A stretch of DNA of 34,614 nucleotides from Rhodospirillales bacterium (GCA_021775105.1 JAJFIJ010000324.1:1-34614), one strand, 5' to 3'. Counted from the first letter of the stretch, positions 1 to 8,586 are shown. Numbers and translations: made by a program. Notes: generated by a model from the sequence alone, not told the origin.

Positions 1-39
1 GACAATGCTGTCATATATATGTCCGCGAAACTCAGCCAT
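1..39 (-). CDS. cysK: Cysteine synthase A, 5' end only (partial)
   Basis: An ATG at 39 on the minus strand opens a frame that runs off the left edge. Only 13 residues are visible, reading MAEFRGHIYDSIV. This matches the typical N-terminus of O-acetylserine sulfhydrylase (M-x-x-F-R-G-x-I-Y-D-S-I), which normally continues into the D-T-I-G-N-T-P-L-V motif just outside the window. A GGAG ribosome-binding site lies upstream of the ATG. The gene sits 17 bases after the stop of an Rrf2 regulator on the same strand, and Rrf2 proteins that control cysteine synthesis (CymR type) are known elsewhere. The call rests on a short segment plus context. Confidence 0.7.
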   Translation of the reverse strand, partial: MAEFRGHIYDSIV

Positions 40-56
40 CAGATAAAAGTCTCCGG

Positions 57-512
57 TTAAATAATAAAATCAAGATTCTGGCGACCTTCACTGACGATTC
101 CAGCCTTGTCGGCCCTATTACAAAGATCATCAACCGTCGTCGTGTCAAGATGGGTCATCAGGTTGTCCTGCAATTCCGCCCACAACGGGCGCACGACGGC
201 CGTGCCCAGTTCAGATCCTTCTGACTCGTCCGGATCCTTCTTTTTAGTTTCCATCTTGCGGACCACGCGGACGATATCGCCGACCGAAATGCGCCGGCGT
301 TCCTTGGCCAGCCGGTAGCCGCCTTTGGGGCCGCGCACACCAAGCAATATGCCATCGCGAACCAGATGTTGAAGAGCCTGCTCAAGGTAGCGCCGGGGAA
401 TGCCCTGACGGCGGGTGATCTCTTTGCTTTGAACCGGCTCGGAACTGGTGTGATAGGCGATATCGAGAACCGCTTCTATGGCAAACAATACCTTGCGTGA
501 CAGGTGCAACAT
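57..512 (-). CDS. Rrf2 family transcriptional regulator
   Basis: This 151-residue DNA-binding protein has the Rrf2 N-terminal winged helix. The opening MLHLSRKVLFAIEAVLDIA, the recognition-helix stretch IPRRYLEQALQHLVRDGIL and the wing VRGPKGGYRLA are all family hallmarks. There is only one cysteine (DLC, about residue 131), so the three-cysteine Fe-S site of IscR/NsrR-type members is absent. The protein is therefore more like a CymR-style regulator than an iron-sulfur sensor. An AGAAGG Shine-Dalgarno sequence sits about 10 bases before the ATG, inside the dut stop region, and only six bases separate the two genes. A probable cysK follows directly, so the likely role is control of sulfur or cysteine metabolism. 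That role is inferred from context. Confidence 0.85.
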   Translation of the reverse strand: MLHLSRKVLFAIEAVLDIAYHTSSEPVQSKEITRRQGIPRRYLEQALQHLVRDGILLGVRGPKGGYRLAKERRRISVGDIVRVVRKMETKKKDPDESEGSELGTAVVRPLWAELQDNLMTHLDTTTVDDLCNRADKAGIVSEGRQNLDFII

Positions 513-518
513 GGCGTT

Positions 519-977
519 TTAGCCTTCTCTTTTTATTCCCGTAGACCCGAATCCGCCGGCCCCACGTGCTGTTTCATCCAGGCTCTCCACCTCTTGCCAC
601 CGGGCGGAGGCATAGGCCGCAACAACCATTTGCGCGATCCGCATTCCGCGTTCGATCTGAAAGGGCTCCGTACCGTGGTTGACCAGAATTACGCCGATTT
701 CTCCACGGTAATCCGCATCAATGGTGCCGGGGCTGTTGAGACCGGTAATTCCATTTTTTATGGCAAGGCCCGAGCGCGGCCTGATTTGTGCCTCATACCC
801 GCCCGGCAGGGCAATGGCGATGCCGGTGGGAACGATACAGCGCTCTCCGGGCGCAAGCGTTCGGGTGTCCTCGACGGCGGCCAGCAGGTCCATGCCGGCG
901 CTGTGGGATGTCGCATATTCCGGAAGCGGCAGGTCGCGACCATGAGGCAATCGGGTGATCTGAACCGCCACACTCAT
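519..977 (-). CDS. dut: dUTP diphosphatase (dUTPase)
   Basis: The enzyme hydrolyses dUTP to dUMP and pyrophosphate, keeping uracil out of DNA and supplying dUMP for thymidylate synthesis. It is 152 residues long, normal for trimeric dUTPases. All five motifs are visible in order: [10 protein letters not shown] (motif 1), [12 protein letters not shown] (2), [15 protein letters not shown] (3, with the catalytic Asp), GMRIAQMVV (4) and the glycine-rich C-terminal arm GAGGFGSTG (5). The ATG overlaps the stop of coaBC by four bases (ATGA), which indicates translational coupling. The coaBC-dut pairing is common in proteobacteria. Confidence 0.97.
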   Translation of the reverse strand: MSVAVQITRLPHGRDLPLPEYATSHSAGMDLLAAVEDTRTLAPGERCIVPTGIAIALPGGYEAQIRPRSGLAIKNGITGLNSPGTIDADYRGEIGVILVNHGTEPFQIERGMRIAQMVVAAYASARWQEVESLDETARGAGGFGSTGIKREG

Positions 978-2182
978 TTTGACATCCCGGAAAAATGCGC
1001 GGCTATGCGTTCCGCCAATTGCGCTCCGACCGCAGATTTGCTCATGCGCGGCCAGTCTTCGGTATCATTGTCTGAAATCAGATGGACGGTGTTCGCCTCG
1101 CCATCGAAGGTGCCGGTTTCCGGCGACACATCATTTGCAACAATCCAGTCGCAGCCCTTGCGCCCAAGTTTGCCGAGTGCGTTGGCGATCACGTCATCGG
1201 TTTCCGCCGCGAAGCCGACTACCAGCTTCGGGCGATGATCGCCGGATTGGGACAGGGTCGCGAGGATATCGGGATTTTCCGTCAGCGATAGTACCGGGGG
1301 GGCTTCGCCCGACTGTTTTTTGATTTTCGAGCTGACGATTTCTGCCGCCCGCCAGTCGGATACGGCAGCGGCACAAACGGCAATATCACAAGGCAAGACG
1401 GTTTCACAGGCGGCCAGCATATCCCGCGCCGACTCGATATGCACCACTTCAACGCCAGCGGGGTCGGGCTGATGAGTTGGTCCGGTAACCAGTACAGTTT
1501 CGGCGCCCAGACCGGCCAGGGCGGCGGCAATCGCATGCCCCTGTTTGCCCGAGGAGCGATTGCCAATAAAACGAACCGGGTCAATCGCTTCAAACGTCGG
1601 TCCGCTGGTGACCAGCGCGCGTTTGCCCTGAAGCGGTTGATTGGTGGTCAGGAAAGCCAGAACCTGATCCGCAATATCCAGAGGTTCGGACATCCGACCC
1701 ATACCAAACTCACCGCAGGCCATATCTCCTTCGTCTGGCCCGATCAGGGAAATGCCCCGGGCTCCAAGAGTTTCAAGATTGGCCCGGGTTGCCGCATGTT
1801 CCCACATCCGGACATTCATCGCCGGTGCAATGAGGACAGGTTTATCTGTCGCCAGCAAAGCCGTCGTCGCCAGATCATCGGCGACGCCGTGGGTCATGCG
1901 GGCAATGATATTGGCGGTGGCCGGTGCGACCAGCACAACATCGGCATCGCGCGACAGTTGGATATGACCCATCTCGCTTTCATCGGTCAGCGAAAACATA
2001 TCCTGATAAACCCGGTCTTCACTAACCGCCTGCAGGGCCAGGGGGCTGACAAATTCAGCCCCGCCCCGGGTCAGGATACAGCGCACCGAAAACCCGCGTT
2101 CGCGCAGGCGGCGCACCAGATCGGGCGTTTTATAGGCGGCAATGCCGCCTGAAATGATCAGCAGTATTCGTTTTTCCTGCAC
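974..2182 (-). CDS. coaBC: Bifunctional phosphopantothenoylcysteine decarboxylase / phosphopantothenate-cysteine ligase
   Basis: This protein makes 4'-phosphopantetheine for coenzyme A. The C-terminal CoaB half ligates cysteine to phosphopantothenate using CTP, and the N-terminal CoaC half decarboxylates the product using FMN. The N-terminal flavoprotein domain (about residues 1-180) shows [15 protein letters not shown], the active-site region [12 protein letters not shown] and the PAMN-containing substrate clamp. The CoaB domain (about 185-400) shows [28 protein letters not shown] and the TENPDIL region. The length of 402 residues is typical. The start is GTG at 2182, the only start that preserves the conserved N-terminus, and its ribosome-binding site is weak. 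The 118-base gap to ubiB may hold its own promoter, but I could not identify one. Confidence 0.96.
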   Translation of the reverse strand: MQEKRILLIISGGIAAYKTPDLVRRLRERGFSVRCILTRGGAEFVSPLALQAVSEDRVYQDMFSLTDESEMGHIQLSRDADVVLVAPATANIIARMTHGVADDLATTALLATDKPVLIAPAMNVRMWEHAATRANLETLGARGISLIGPDEGDMACGEFGMGRMSEPLDIADQVLAFLTTNQPLQGKRALVTSGPTFEAIDPVRFIGNRSSGKQGHAIAAALAGLGAETVLVTGPTHQPDPAGVEVVHIESARDMLAACETVLPCDIAVCAAAVSDWRAAEIVSSKIKKQSGEAPPVLSLTENPDILATLSQSGDHRPKLVVGFAAETDDVIANALGKLGRKGCDWIVANDVSPETGTFDGEANTVHLISDNDTEDWPRMSKSAVGAQLAERIAAHFSGMSK

Positions 2183-2300
2183 CTGTACGTCACCCGATAT
2201 GTGAAAAATCAGAAATTACGGACAATTTGTGTAAATAACCTAAAGCGCGGCCTCTGGGGATGCAACCCCGTCTTTGATTTCAAAATGTTAGCAGATTAAA

Positions 2301-3839
2301 TTAATCCACGAGGGCGAAAATAAATCCAATGAGCAGGAGGGCAATTATCACCCAGGTTATCGGCATTCCCCGGTTGCCGCCATCATCGTGCAGCGCGCGA
2401 ACCGTGTCGGGGTGTAGTTTGATTCGCCCACCGGCAATCATTGACGTACTTTCTTCAAGGCCATCAAGCATCCGTGGCAACCGCTCAATTGTCTCTGAAA
2501 TGCCGTTGACGGTATCGCGAATACGCGCTTCAGGGCCAAGGTTCTGGAGCATCCAGTCTTCCATCATCGGTCGCGCCATCAGCCACATGTTGGCTTCGGG
2601 GCAAAGCTTGCGCGACGTACCTTCCGCGACCAGCATGGTTTTCTGTAATAATAGCAGTTGCGGTTGCGCTTCCATCTCAAAGGTTTCGGTGATCTGGAAC
2701 AGTTGCCCTAGCAGCTGGGCGATGGAAATCTCGTTCTGTGGTTTATCCATGATCGGCTCGGCGATTGAGCGACAGGCCTGGGTGAACGTTTCGACACTTT
2801 TGTGCGCGGGCACCCAGCCCGCTTCGAAATGTACTTCTGCGGCTCGACGATAGTCACGGGTCAGAAACGCCAGCAGCATTTCACCAAGATGGCGTCTGGT
2901 CCTCAAATCGAGACGCCCCATGATGCCGAAATCGACGACCCCAATGGCTCCATTTTCCAACACAAACATATTTCCCGGATGGACATCTGCATGGAAAAAT
3001 CCGTCGCGAAAGACCTGCTCGAACGAGGCGGTCGAGGCGGCCAGCAGGACTGCTTCCGGGTCAAGGCCAGCGGCAATAACCGCGTCTCGATCATCCATCG
3101 GAATACCGCTGAGGCGGGCAGTGGTCAGGACCCGCCCTGATGTGCGGCCCCAATCGACTTCCGGGACGACAAAGTTGTCATTATCCTGAAAATTCTCCGC
3201 AAGCTCCGCCGCTGCTGCCGCCTCAAACCGCAAATCCATCTCCAGTTCGACCGATTCGGCAATGGTCTCGACAACTTCGCGCGGTTTCAGGCGTTTGAGA
3301 TCGGGTTGCGTGCGTTCGGTCAGTTTTGCCAACCAGCGAAACAGCGACAGATCCTTGCGAAAGGCTTCTTCAATGCCGGGGCGCAAAACCTTGACGGCGA
3401 CTTCGCGACCGTCCGACGTGACGGCAAAATGAACCTGGGCGATTGATGCCGCCGCCGCCGCCTCATCGTCGAAACTTTCAAACATATCTTCTATGCTGTC
3501 ATCTAGCTCAACCTCGATGGTGCGGCGTGCTTCGGTTCCCGGGAACGGGGGCAGCCGGTCCTGAAGTTCGGAAAGATCCTGGGCCAGTTCCTCGCCGAGA
3601 AGATCTGATCGCGTAGACAACGCCTGCCCCAGTTTGATGAAGCTCGGGCCAGCTTCATTGAGTGCGCGCGCCAGGCGTTCGCCCGGTCGCCCTTCGACAT
3701 CTTTCTTTGACACCATGCGCGCCAACGAGACGATCAGCGGCGCAACACCGAAATACTCCAGTGCAAACAGCGCGTCATGACGCGCCAGTGTGCGGGCAAT
3801 TGCCAACAGGCGGCCAATATTTCCAAAAGTATCCAGCAT
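2301..3839 (-). CDS. ubiB: UbiB family protein kinase-like ATPase for ubiquinone biosynthesis
   Basis: This ABC1/ADCK (UbiB) family ATPase supports the membrane-bound ubiquinone synthesis complex. It has the family-specific KxGQ motif (PSFIKLGQALSTRSDLL, about residues 66-82), the alanine-rich loop that replaces the kinase glycine loop (AAAAASIAQVH), the invariant lysine in VAVKVLRPG, the catalytic-loop stretch FFHADVHPGNMFV and the metal-binding VDFG. A C-terminal hydrophobic segment (about 490-510, WVIIALLLIGFIFAL) matches the transmembrane anchor of UbiB. The length of 512 residues fits. It starts six bases after the ubiE stop on the same strand, so the two are probably co-transcribed. Confidence 0.95.
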   Translation of the reverse strand: MLDTFGNIGRLLAIARTLARHDALFALEYFGVAPLIVSLARMVSKKDVEGRPGERLARALNEAGPSFIKLGQALSTRSDLLGEELAQDLSELQDRLPPFPGTEARRTIEVELDDSIEDMFESFDDEAAAAASIAQVHFAVTSDGREVAVKVLRPGIEEAFRKDLSLFRWLAKLTERTQPDLKRLKPREVVETIAESVELEMDLRFEAAAAAELAENFQDNDNFVVPEVDWGRTSGRVLTTARLSGIPMDDRDAVIAAGLDPEAVLLAASTASFEQVFRDGFFHADVHPGNMFVLENGAIGVVDFGIMGRLDLRTRRHLGEMLLAFLTRDYRRAAEVHFEAGWVPAHKSVETFTQACRSIAEPIMDKPQNEISIAQLLGQLFQITETFEMEAQPQLLLLQKTMLVAEGTSRKLCPEANMWLMARPMMEDWMLQNLGPEARIRDTVNGISETIERLPRMLDGLEESTSMIAGGRIKLHPDTVRALHDDGGNRGMPITWVIIALLLIGFIFALVD

Positions 3840-3845
3840 GATGGC

Positions 3846-4604
3846 CTAGATTCGCCAGCCCGAGTGGATTGCGGCGATGCCGCCAGACAGGTTGCGATAG
3901 GTGATCTGTGCCAGCCCGGCGTCAGCGATCATTCCGGCAAAGCGGTCCTGATCCGGAAACCGGCGAATGCTTTCGGCAAGGTACTGATAGGATTCGCGGT
4001 CGTTGGCGACAATTTCGCCGAGCCACGGCAGGATAGAAAAAGAATAGGTGTCATAAATTTTTTCCAGCGCCGGCAGGGCTACATGGGAAAACTCAAGACA
4101 CATGAACCGCCCGCCCGGTTTCAGGACACGGGCCGCCTCATCCAGGGCGCGGTCGATATGGGTAACGTTGCGAATGCAGAACGCCGTTGAATACGCATCG
4201 ACCGATCCGTCTTCGATCGGTAGTTTCTCGGCATCGCCATTAATCCAGTCGAGACCTTCAAGACGCCCCTGATCAATCGCCCGTCTGCGTCCATGGGTCA
4301 GCATCTCGTTATTGATATCAATGACCTTGACGCTGGACCCGCCCCGGTCAAGAAAGCGGAACGCAATATCACCGGTCCCGCCACCGACATCAACAAGCGT
4401 CATTCCCGCCTTTGGCCGCAGCATGTCGAGCATGGTGTTTTTCCACAAGCGGTGAATGCCCATGCTCATCAAATCGTTCATCAGGTCGTATTTCGATGCA
4501 ACGCTGTCAAACACATCGCGGACGAGAGATTCCTTGTCATCTTCGGCCACTTCTCTGAAGCCGAAATGCGTGGTCGTATCAGTCGGGGTCGATTTTGCAG
4601 ACAT
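3846..4604 (-). CDS. ubiE: Demethylmenaquinone / 2-methoxy-benzoquinol C-methyltransferase
   Basis: This SAM-dependent methyltransferase adds the C-methyl group to the ubiquinone (and menaquinone) ring. The 252-residue sequence has the UbiE signatures: YDLMNDLMSMGIHRLWK near the N-terminus, the SAM-binding VDVGGGTGDIAF, the acidic DIN after strand 2, the FCIRNVTHIDRAL region and the C-terminal YLAESIRRFPDQDRF. It heads a minus-strand run with ubiB, coaBC and dut. It is divergent from mutM across a 75-base gap that must contain both promoters. The pairing with ubiB supports a role in ubiquinone synthesis. Confidence 0.97.
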   Translation of the reverse strand: MSAKSTPTDTTTHFGFREVAEDDKESLVRDVFDSVASKYDLMNDLMSMGIHRLWKNTMLDMLRPKAGMTLVDVGGGTGDIAFRFLDRGGSSVKVIDINNEMLTHGRRRAIDQGRLEGLDWINGDAEKLPIEDGSVDAYSTAFCIRNVTHIDRALDEAARVLKPGGRFMCLEFSHVALPALEKIYDTYSFSILPWLGEIVANDRESYQYLAESIRRFPDQDRFAGMIADAGLAQITYRNLSGGIAAIHSGWRI

Positions 4605-4679
4605 CGGCGGACCATAGCCGAAGCCGTCCGCATAGGCTAGGCTGCGTGAAGATAAAGTCTATATACAGTCGGGGGAAAA

Positions 4680-5510
4680 ATGCCTGAATTGCCAGAGGTC
4701 GAAACGGTCAAGCGCGGCCTTGCTCCCGTGCTGGAAGGCCGCGTACTGGAACGGGTTGTTCTCAATCGCGAAAATCTCCGCTTTCCATTTCCCGACGGGT
4801 TTGGCCAGGCGCTAATGGGCAGGCGGGTAACCAGCGTTGACCGTCGCGCCAAGTTCCTGTTGATCACACTGGACAGCGACATGGTTCTGATTGCCCACCT
4901 TGGCATGTCGGGAAGTTTCCGGATTTTTCATGGTCCACCACCAGCAGCCGATCCCCACGACCATGTTGTGTTTCTGACATCCGAAAACGTCGAGATACGC
5001 TACAATGATCCGCGCCGTTTCGGGTTTATGGATATTTGTCCAAAGGCCGGACTTGCCGACTATCCGATGTTGAAAAAACTGGGCCCGGAACCGGTTAACC
5101 CGGCAATCAGTGGAAAGGTCCTTGGCGACAGGCTCAGGCGAAAAGGATCGCCAGTAAAGGCGGCGCTACTTGACCAAACTATAGTTGCCGGTATTGGCAA
5201 TATTTATGCCTGCGAGGCACTGTTTATGGCCGGTATTTCGCCCAGACGAAAAGCCGCTACTGTGCAAGGCGGACGCGCCGAAAAACTCGCTCATGCAATC
5301 GAGAATGTTCTCGTTTTTGCAATCAAAGCGGGTGGGTCGTCCCTTAAGGATCATCGTCAGCCGTCCGGCGAACTCGGGTATTTTCAGCATAGTTTCCAGG
5401 TCTATGGTCGCGCCGGCGAGCCTTGCCCGCGATGCGGTGGCGGCATGCTTATCCAGCAAATTGTTCAATCCGGGCGGTCCACTTTCTTTTGTTCCAGTTG
5501 CCAGAGATAA
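4680..5510 (+). CDS. mutM: Formamidopyrimidine-DNA glycosylase (Fpg)
   Basis: This base-excision repair enzyme removes 8-oxoguanine and formamidopyrimidines and cleaves the abasic site by beta,delta-elimination. The catalytic N-terminal proline and glutamate are present in MPELPEVETVKRGL. The conserved lysine lies in RRAKFLLI (about residue 60), the DNA-intercalating region is around IRYNDPRRFGFM, and the helix-two-turn-helix holds VAGIGNIYACEALF. The C-terminus is a complete zinc finger with two CxxC pairs (CPRC and CSSC, about residues 248-275). The length of 276 residues is typical. A GGGGGA ribosome-binding site precedes the ATG. A small exported protein follows after 15 bases. Confidence 0.98.
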   Translation: MPELPEVETVKRGLAPVLEGRVLERVVLNRENLRFPFPDGFGQALMGRRVTSVDRRAKFLLITLDSDMVLIAHLGMSGSFRIFHGPPPAADPHDHVVFLTSENVEIRYNDPRRFGFMDICPKAGLADYPMLKKLGPEPVNPAISGKVLGDRLRRKGSPVKAALLDQTIVAGIGNIYACEALFMAGISPRRKAATVQGGRAEKLAHAIENVLVFAIKAGGSSLKDHRQPSGELGYFQHSFQVYGRAGEPCPRCGGGMLIQQIVQSGRSTFFCSSCQR

Positions 5511-5525
5511 TGATATAACTGTCAG

Positions 5526-5924
5526 ATGATCTTCACTCGAGCCGACCCGTTATCGTTCATGCTGGCGCTGCTTGTCGCGGCCAGCGTGCTGTGGCCCGCA
5601 CATGGTCTGCGCGCCGACCCTGCTGCTTTCGTCAGCGTTATCGAAGACCTTCCGCTGATGGCAGGCCTGATCGAGGACCCGGAGGCCGCCGTTGTGTTCG
5701 AGACTGCATCCGGACGCATTGCCGAGACTGTTGCCAGTGGAACCGGGGACCCGCAAGAGGCTGCGGAGTATTATGCTACCACCCTTCCCCAACTCGGCTG
5801 GCACCTTGAATCCCGCACCCGCTACCGGCGTGAGGGGGAGGTTCTGTCAATTGAAATAACAGCCGACGATAGCAGACCAGGACAGATCGCCATTTATTTC
5901 AGACTGACCCCTGGAGGGTCATAG
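5526..5924 (+). CDS. Small exported protein of unknown function
   Basis: I do not recognise a named function for this 132-residue protein. The N-terminus has a basic start followed by a hydrophobic core (about residues 9-25, LSFMLALLVAASVLW) and a plausible signal peptidase site near GLRA-DP, so export to the periplasm is likely. The mature part is short and acidic, with a stretch reading SGRIAETVASGTGDPQEAAEYYATTLPQLGW. That could be a small alpha-beta fold of the kind found in other alphaproteobacterial periplasmic proteins. It lies 15 bases downstream of mutM on the same strand, so the two are probably co-transcribed, and it ends before the separate rpsT promoter. Confidence 0.75.
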   Translation: MIFTRADPLSFMLALLVAASVLWPAHGLRADPAAFVSVIEDLPLMAGLIEDPEAAVVFETASGRIAETVASGTGDPQEAAEYYATTLPQLGWHLESRTRYRREGEVLSIEITADDSRPGQIAIYFRLTPGGS

Positions 5925-5945
5925 CGTATTGGCGCGAATGGGCGC

Positions 5946-5974
5946 TTGACGTCGCAAGTCTGCCCCTATATAAG
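5946..5974 (+). promoter_or_regulatory. Sigma70-type promoter of rpsT
   Basis: A TTGACG -35 element (5946-5951) is followed after 17 bases by a TATAAG -10 element (5969-5974). Spacing and sequence are close to the housekeeping consensus. The expected transcription start is about 30 bases before the rpsT ATG. It lies between the preceding gene and rpsT, as expected for a strongly expressed ribosomal protein gene. Confidence 0.7.
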
Positions 5975-6010
5975 CCAGCCCTTCGTTGAATTTATAAGGG
6001 TCTTGAGACC

Positions 6011-6277
6011 ATGGCTAATCACGCCCAGTCAAAGAAACGTATTCGTCAGACAGCGCGCCGCACCATTTCAAATGGGGCCCGTGTCAGCACGATCCGGACA
6101 TCGCTCCGCAAGGTTGAAGAGTCCATTGAGGGCGGCGACAAGGCTGCTGCCCAGGAAGCTTTTCGCGCCATGCAGCCGCAACTGATGAGTGGCATCAATC
6201 ACAACATTTATCACAAGAATACGGTCGCCCGGAAGTTGTCCCGGCTGACCAAACGCATCAAGGCAATGTCCGCCTGA
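6011..6277 (+). CDS. rpsT: 30S ribosomal protein S20
   Basis: S20 is a three-helix protein that binds the 5' domain of 16S rRNA early in 30S assembly. The 88-residue, very basic sequence is typical: MANHAQSKKRIRQTARRT at the N-terminus, and a C-terminal GINHNIYHKNTVARKLSRLTKRIKA. It has its own promoter upstream and a strong intrinsic terminator 32 bases after the stop, so it is probably monocistronic. An rpsT gene just upstream of dnaA is a familiar arrangement in alphaproteobacteria. Confidence 0.98.
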   Translation: MANHAQSKKRIRQTARRTISNGARVSTIRTSLRKVEESIEGGDKAAAQEAFRAMQPQLMSGINHNIYHKNTVARKLSRLTKRIKAMSA

Positions 6278-6308
6278 TCGGATTCTGTTTATAAACAACC
6301 GGTTAGCG

Positions 6309-6342
6309 AAAGCCGCATGGTCGTCGACCCTGCGGCTTTTTT
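6309..6342 (+). terminator. Rho-independent terminator of rpsT
   Basis: A nine-base stem AAAGCCGCA (6309-6317) pairs with TGCGGCTTT (6331-6339). The loop holds a further inverted repeat, GGTCG-t-CGACC, and the right arm ends in a run of six T (6337-6342). This is a textbook intrinsic terminator. Confidence 0.9.
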
Positions 6343-7046
6343 GTGTCTGCGGTTATTGTCAGGGTGGGCGGACTCGTATCGCGTGATTTTGTCAAGTTGA
6401 TTATTTTCGACGTTCTCCTTTCGATCTTGTTGCAAGCAGACGATTCCATCCGTAATATTCGCTTGTCCACGGCGGCATCTCTGGAGTCGCTGTAAAATAG
6501 TAATTTCAGAATAGATGAAATAACTATTTTAAGATTTGTTGATCATTACTTGGGTGCGGCGCAAGATTTGTTGAATATCTTTTCTTCTTCCAAGTAAAAA
6601 ATAAAAAATTTGGCCGATATGGCGGAGTAAGCGTCCTTCGGGATTTAGGAATCCCCGACGCTGCCCAGACGATTGATTTGTGAATGGCGACATTCATTTT
6701 GAAGGTTAACAAAATTTCTCAAAGGAGGCCTAAAAGACCGGATTTTTATAGATGACACAGATTTTTTTGATTTTGGTGTGATGCTCATCATCGTAAGGCG
6801 GTTAGACTCAGACTAGAAAGAGATCATTAAAAAAAGATCGGACCACAACAGCGGGCGCAAAGCCGGAAGATATCTGGCAGACAGAATTTTGAACTTCGGT
6901 GGTCATGTTATGCAAACGGATCTGTACAGTCATGTGCAGTGGGCCTTTTTGAAAAATAATAATTCCTCCGCGACTGATATTGGCGCGGAATTAAAAAATA
7001 CCGCACTCGGGCGGCTGGGGTTAGAATTTGGGGATGCTTCGGCGAG
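6343..7046. other. AT-rich gap upstream of dnaA; possible replication origin or dnaA control region
   Basis: No convincing gene is present in these 704 bases. The part from about 6490 to 6770 is clearly AT-rich compared with the flanking genes. It contains a 12-base direct repeat (6531 and 6563), an imperfect hairpin at 6631-6661 (GCGTC/GACGC outside GGGATT/AATCCC), scattered GATC sites and several GANTC sites (for example 6370, 6442, 6484 and 6805). I find no 9-mer matching TTWTNCACA; the nearest are TTGTCCACG (about 6464) and TTATGCAAA (about 6907). The position beside dnaA suggests an origin, but many alphaproteobacteria replicate from sites away from dnaA. The dnaA promoter should also lie here; I could not place it. 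Confidence 0.4.
6531..6574. repeat. 12-bp direct repeat, two copies 32 bp apart
   Basis: AAGATTTGTTGA occurs at 6531-6542 and again, identically, at 6563-6574. The start-to-start spacing of 32 bases is about three helical turns. A looser relative, GATTTGTGA, follows near 6675. The copies lie in the AT-rich part of the dnaA upstream gap, so they could be protein-binding sites, but nothing identifies the protein. Confidence 0.55.
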
Positions 7047-8471
7047 ATGGATGAATTGAAAGGACGCGGGGACACGGTTCGGGATCAAGATGATTCACTG
7101 AACGCCGAATGGGAAAGTGTCACGCAAACCTTAAGAACAAATATTGGGGAAGCAGCTTTCCAAAGCTGGATCAAACCCATTTCATTACGCGGAATTGACG
7201 CGGGAATTTTGCGGCTGTCCGTGCCAACCCGGTTTATGCGGGACTGGGTTCTGGCCCACTATCATGACCAGCTTACTGAATTGTGGCGCGCCGGAAATGC
7301 CGGTGCGCAGGAAGTGGAAGTTGTTGTTCAGGCCGAACGCGGACTTCAGCCCAAAGAGCAGCCGACAGCAAGTGAAGGCAGCGTGAAGAGTGGCCCTGAT
7401 ACGGTTGCCATTCAGGACCCCGCGCCGAGTATCCACTCCAAATCCCTGAGCGCTTCACTCGACAAGCGCTTCACCTTTGATCAGTTCGTTGTCGGCAAGC
7501 CTAACGAATTTGCCTACGCCGCAGCCAGGCGGGTGGCGGAGGCGTCAAAGCGACCGCCGTTCAATCCACTGTTCCTTTACGGCGGGGTTGGGCTTGGCAA
7601 AACACATCTGATGCACGCCATTGCCTGGCACATCCGTCAATCCGAACCCAAACGCACGGTCATGTATCTGTCGGCTGAAAAATTCATGTACCGGTTTATT
7701 CGAGCCCTTCGTGAGCAGACAACGGTTGATTTCAAGGAACAGTTCCGCTCGGTTGATGTGTTGATGATTGATGATGTCCAGTTCATTGCTGGTAAGGACG
7801 CAACGCAGGAAGAGTTTTTCCATACCTTCAATTCACTTGTCGATGAGGGCCGCCAGATCGTCATCTCCGCCGACAAGTCGCCGTCCGACCTGACCGGAAT
7901 GGAAGAACGTCTGGTGTCGCGTCTGAATTGCGGGCTGGTCGCGGACATTCACGCCACGACGTATGAATTGCGGCTGGGCATATTGCAGTCCAAGGGCCAG
8001 CAGATGGGCGTTGATGTACCACCCAAGGTGCTGGAGTTCCTCGCCCATAAAATCACTGCCAATGTGCGCGAACTTGAAGGTGCGCTGAACAGAGTTGTTG
8101 CCCATTCCCAGCTGGTCGGTCGCGATATCTCGCTGGAAGCGACGCAGGATGTTTTACACGACCTGCTGCGCGCCAATGACCGGCGTGTGACGATTGAGGA
8201 AATCCAGAAACAGGTGGCATCACATTTCAATATCCGGACATCCGACATGCATTCCGCCCGTCGTGCACGCTCTGTTGCCCGACCCCGTCAGGTCGCTATG
8301 TATCTGGCCAAGCAATTGACGACACGCTCACTTCCGGAAATCGGTCGCAAATTCGGTGGTCGCGACCATACGACGGTTATGCACGCCGTCAAAAAGGTCG
8401 AAGAATTGCGTGAACACGATAGCAGTTTTGCCGAAGATGTCGAACTGCTCCGGCGCATGCTGGAAGGCTGA
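7047..8471 (+). CDS. dnaA: Chromosomal replication initiator protein DnaA
   Basis: This AAA+ ATPase binds origin DnaA boxes and melts the origin to start replication. The order is domain I (residues about 10-85, with AFQSWIKPI), a variable linker (about 90-135), the AAA+ core starting at KRFTFDQFVVGKPNEFAYAAA, Walker A GGVGLGKTHL (about 178-187), Walker B MIDDVQF (about 239) and the sensor region RLVSRLNCGLVADI. The C-terminal DNA-binding domain carries the DnaA signature GGRDHTTVMHAVKKV (about 435-450). The length of 474 residues is typical. The ATG at 7047 follows GGCGAG and keeps domain I complete. Confidence 0.98.
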   Translation: MDELKGRGDTVRDQDDSLNAEWESVTQTLRTNIGEAAFQSWIKPISLRGIDAGILRLSVPTRFMRDWVLAHYHDQLTELWRAGNAGAQEVEVVVQAERGLQPKEQPTASEGSVKSGPDTVAIQDPAPSIHSKSLSASLDKRFTFDQFVVGKPNEFAYAAARRVAEASKRPPFNPLFLYGGVGLGKTHLMHAIAWHIRQSEPKRTVMYLSAEKFMYRFIRALREQTTVDFKEQFRSVDVLMIDDVQFIAGKDATQEEFFHTFNSLVDEGRQIVISADKSPSDLTGMEERLVSRLNCGLVADIHATTYELRLGILQSKGQQMGVDVPPKVLEFLAHKITANVRELEGALNRVVAHSQLVGRDISLEATQDVLHDLLRANDRRVTIEEIQKQVASHFNIRTSDMHSARRARSVARPRQVAMYLAKQLTTRSLPEIGRKFGGRDHTTVMHAVKKVEELREHDSSFAEDVELLRRMLEG

Positions 8472-8580
8472 GCGGTCTGAATTTCCGGACATCTTTGTCC
8501 GCGCGTTCCGACCTCACCGGGTATCATCCACGGAAAGCCCGCATAACGTCGAATTTCCTTACGAAATCCGGTGCTTTTGT

Positions 8581-8586
8581 TATAAT
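8581..8586 (+). promoter_or_regulatory. Candidate -10 element of a dnaN promoter
   Basis: A perfect TATAAT lies 100 bases upstream of the dnaN ATG in the 214-base dnaA-dnaN gap. The -35 region is poor (around CTTACG, 8558-8563), so this is a tentative promoter. If it is used, the leader would run through the hairpin at 8622-8648. Confidence 0.4.

Noticed and set aside
1439-2152. Plus-strand open frame of 237 codons inside coaBC
   Set aside because: It is antisense to conserved CoaBC motifs and has no domain of its own.
6524-6712. Minus-strand open frame of 62 codons in the dnaA upstream gap
   Set aside because: It is short, covers the repeat and the hairpin and has no family resemblance.
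6721-6728. Perfect Shine-Dalgarno sequence AAAGGAGG
   Set aside because: The nearest ATG (6751) is 22 bases away and opens only a nine-codon frame, so it is probably chance or part of the dnaA leader.
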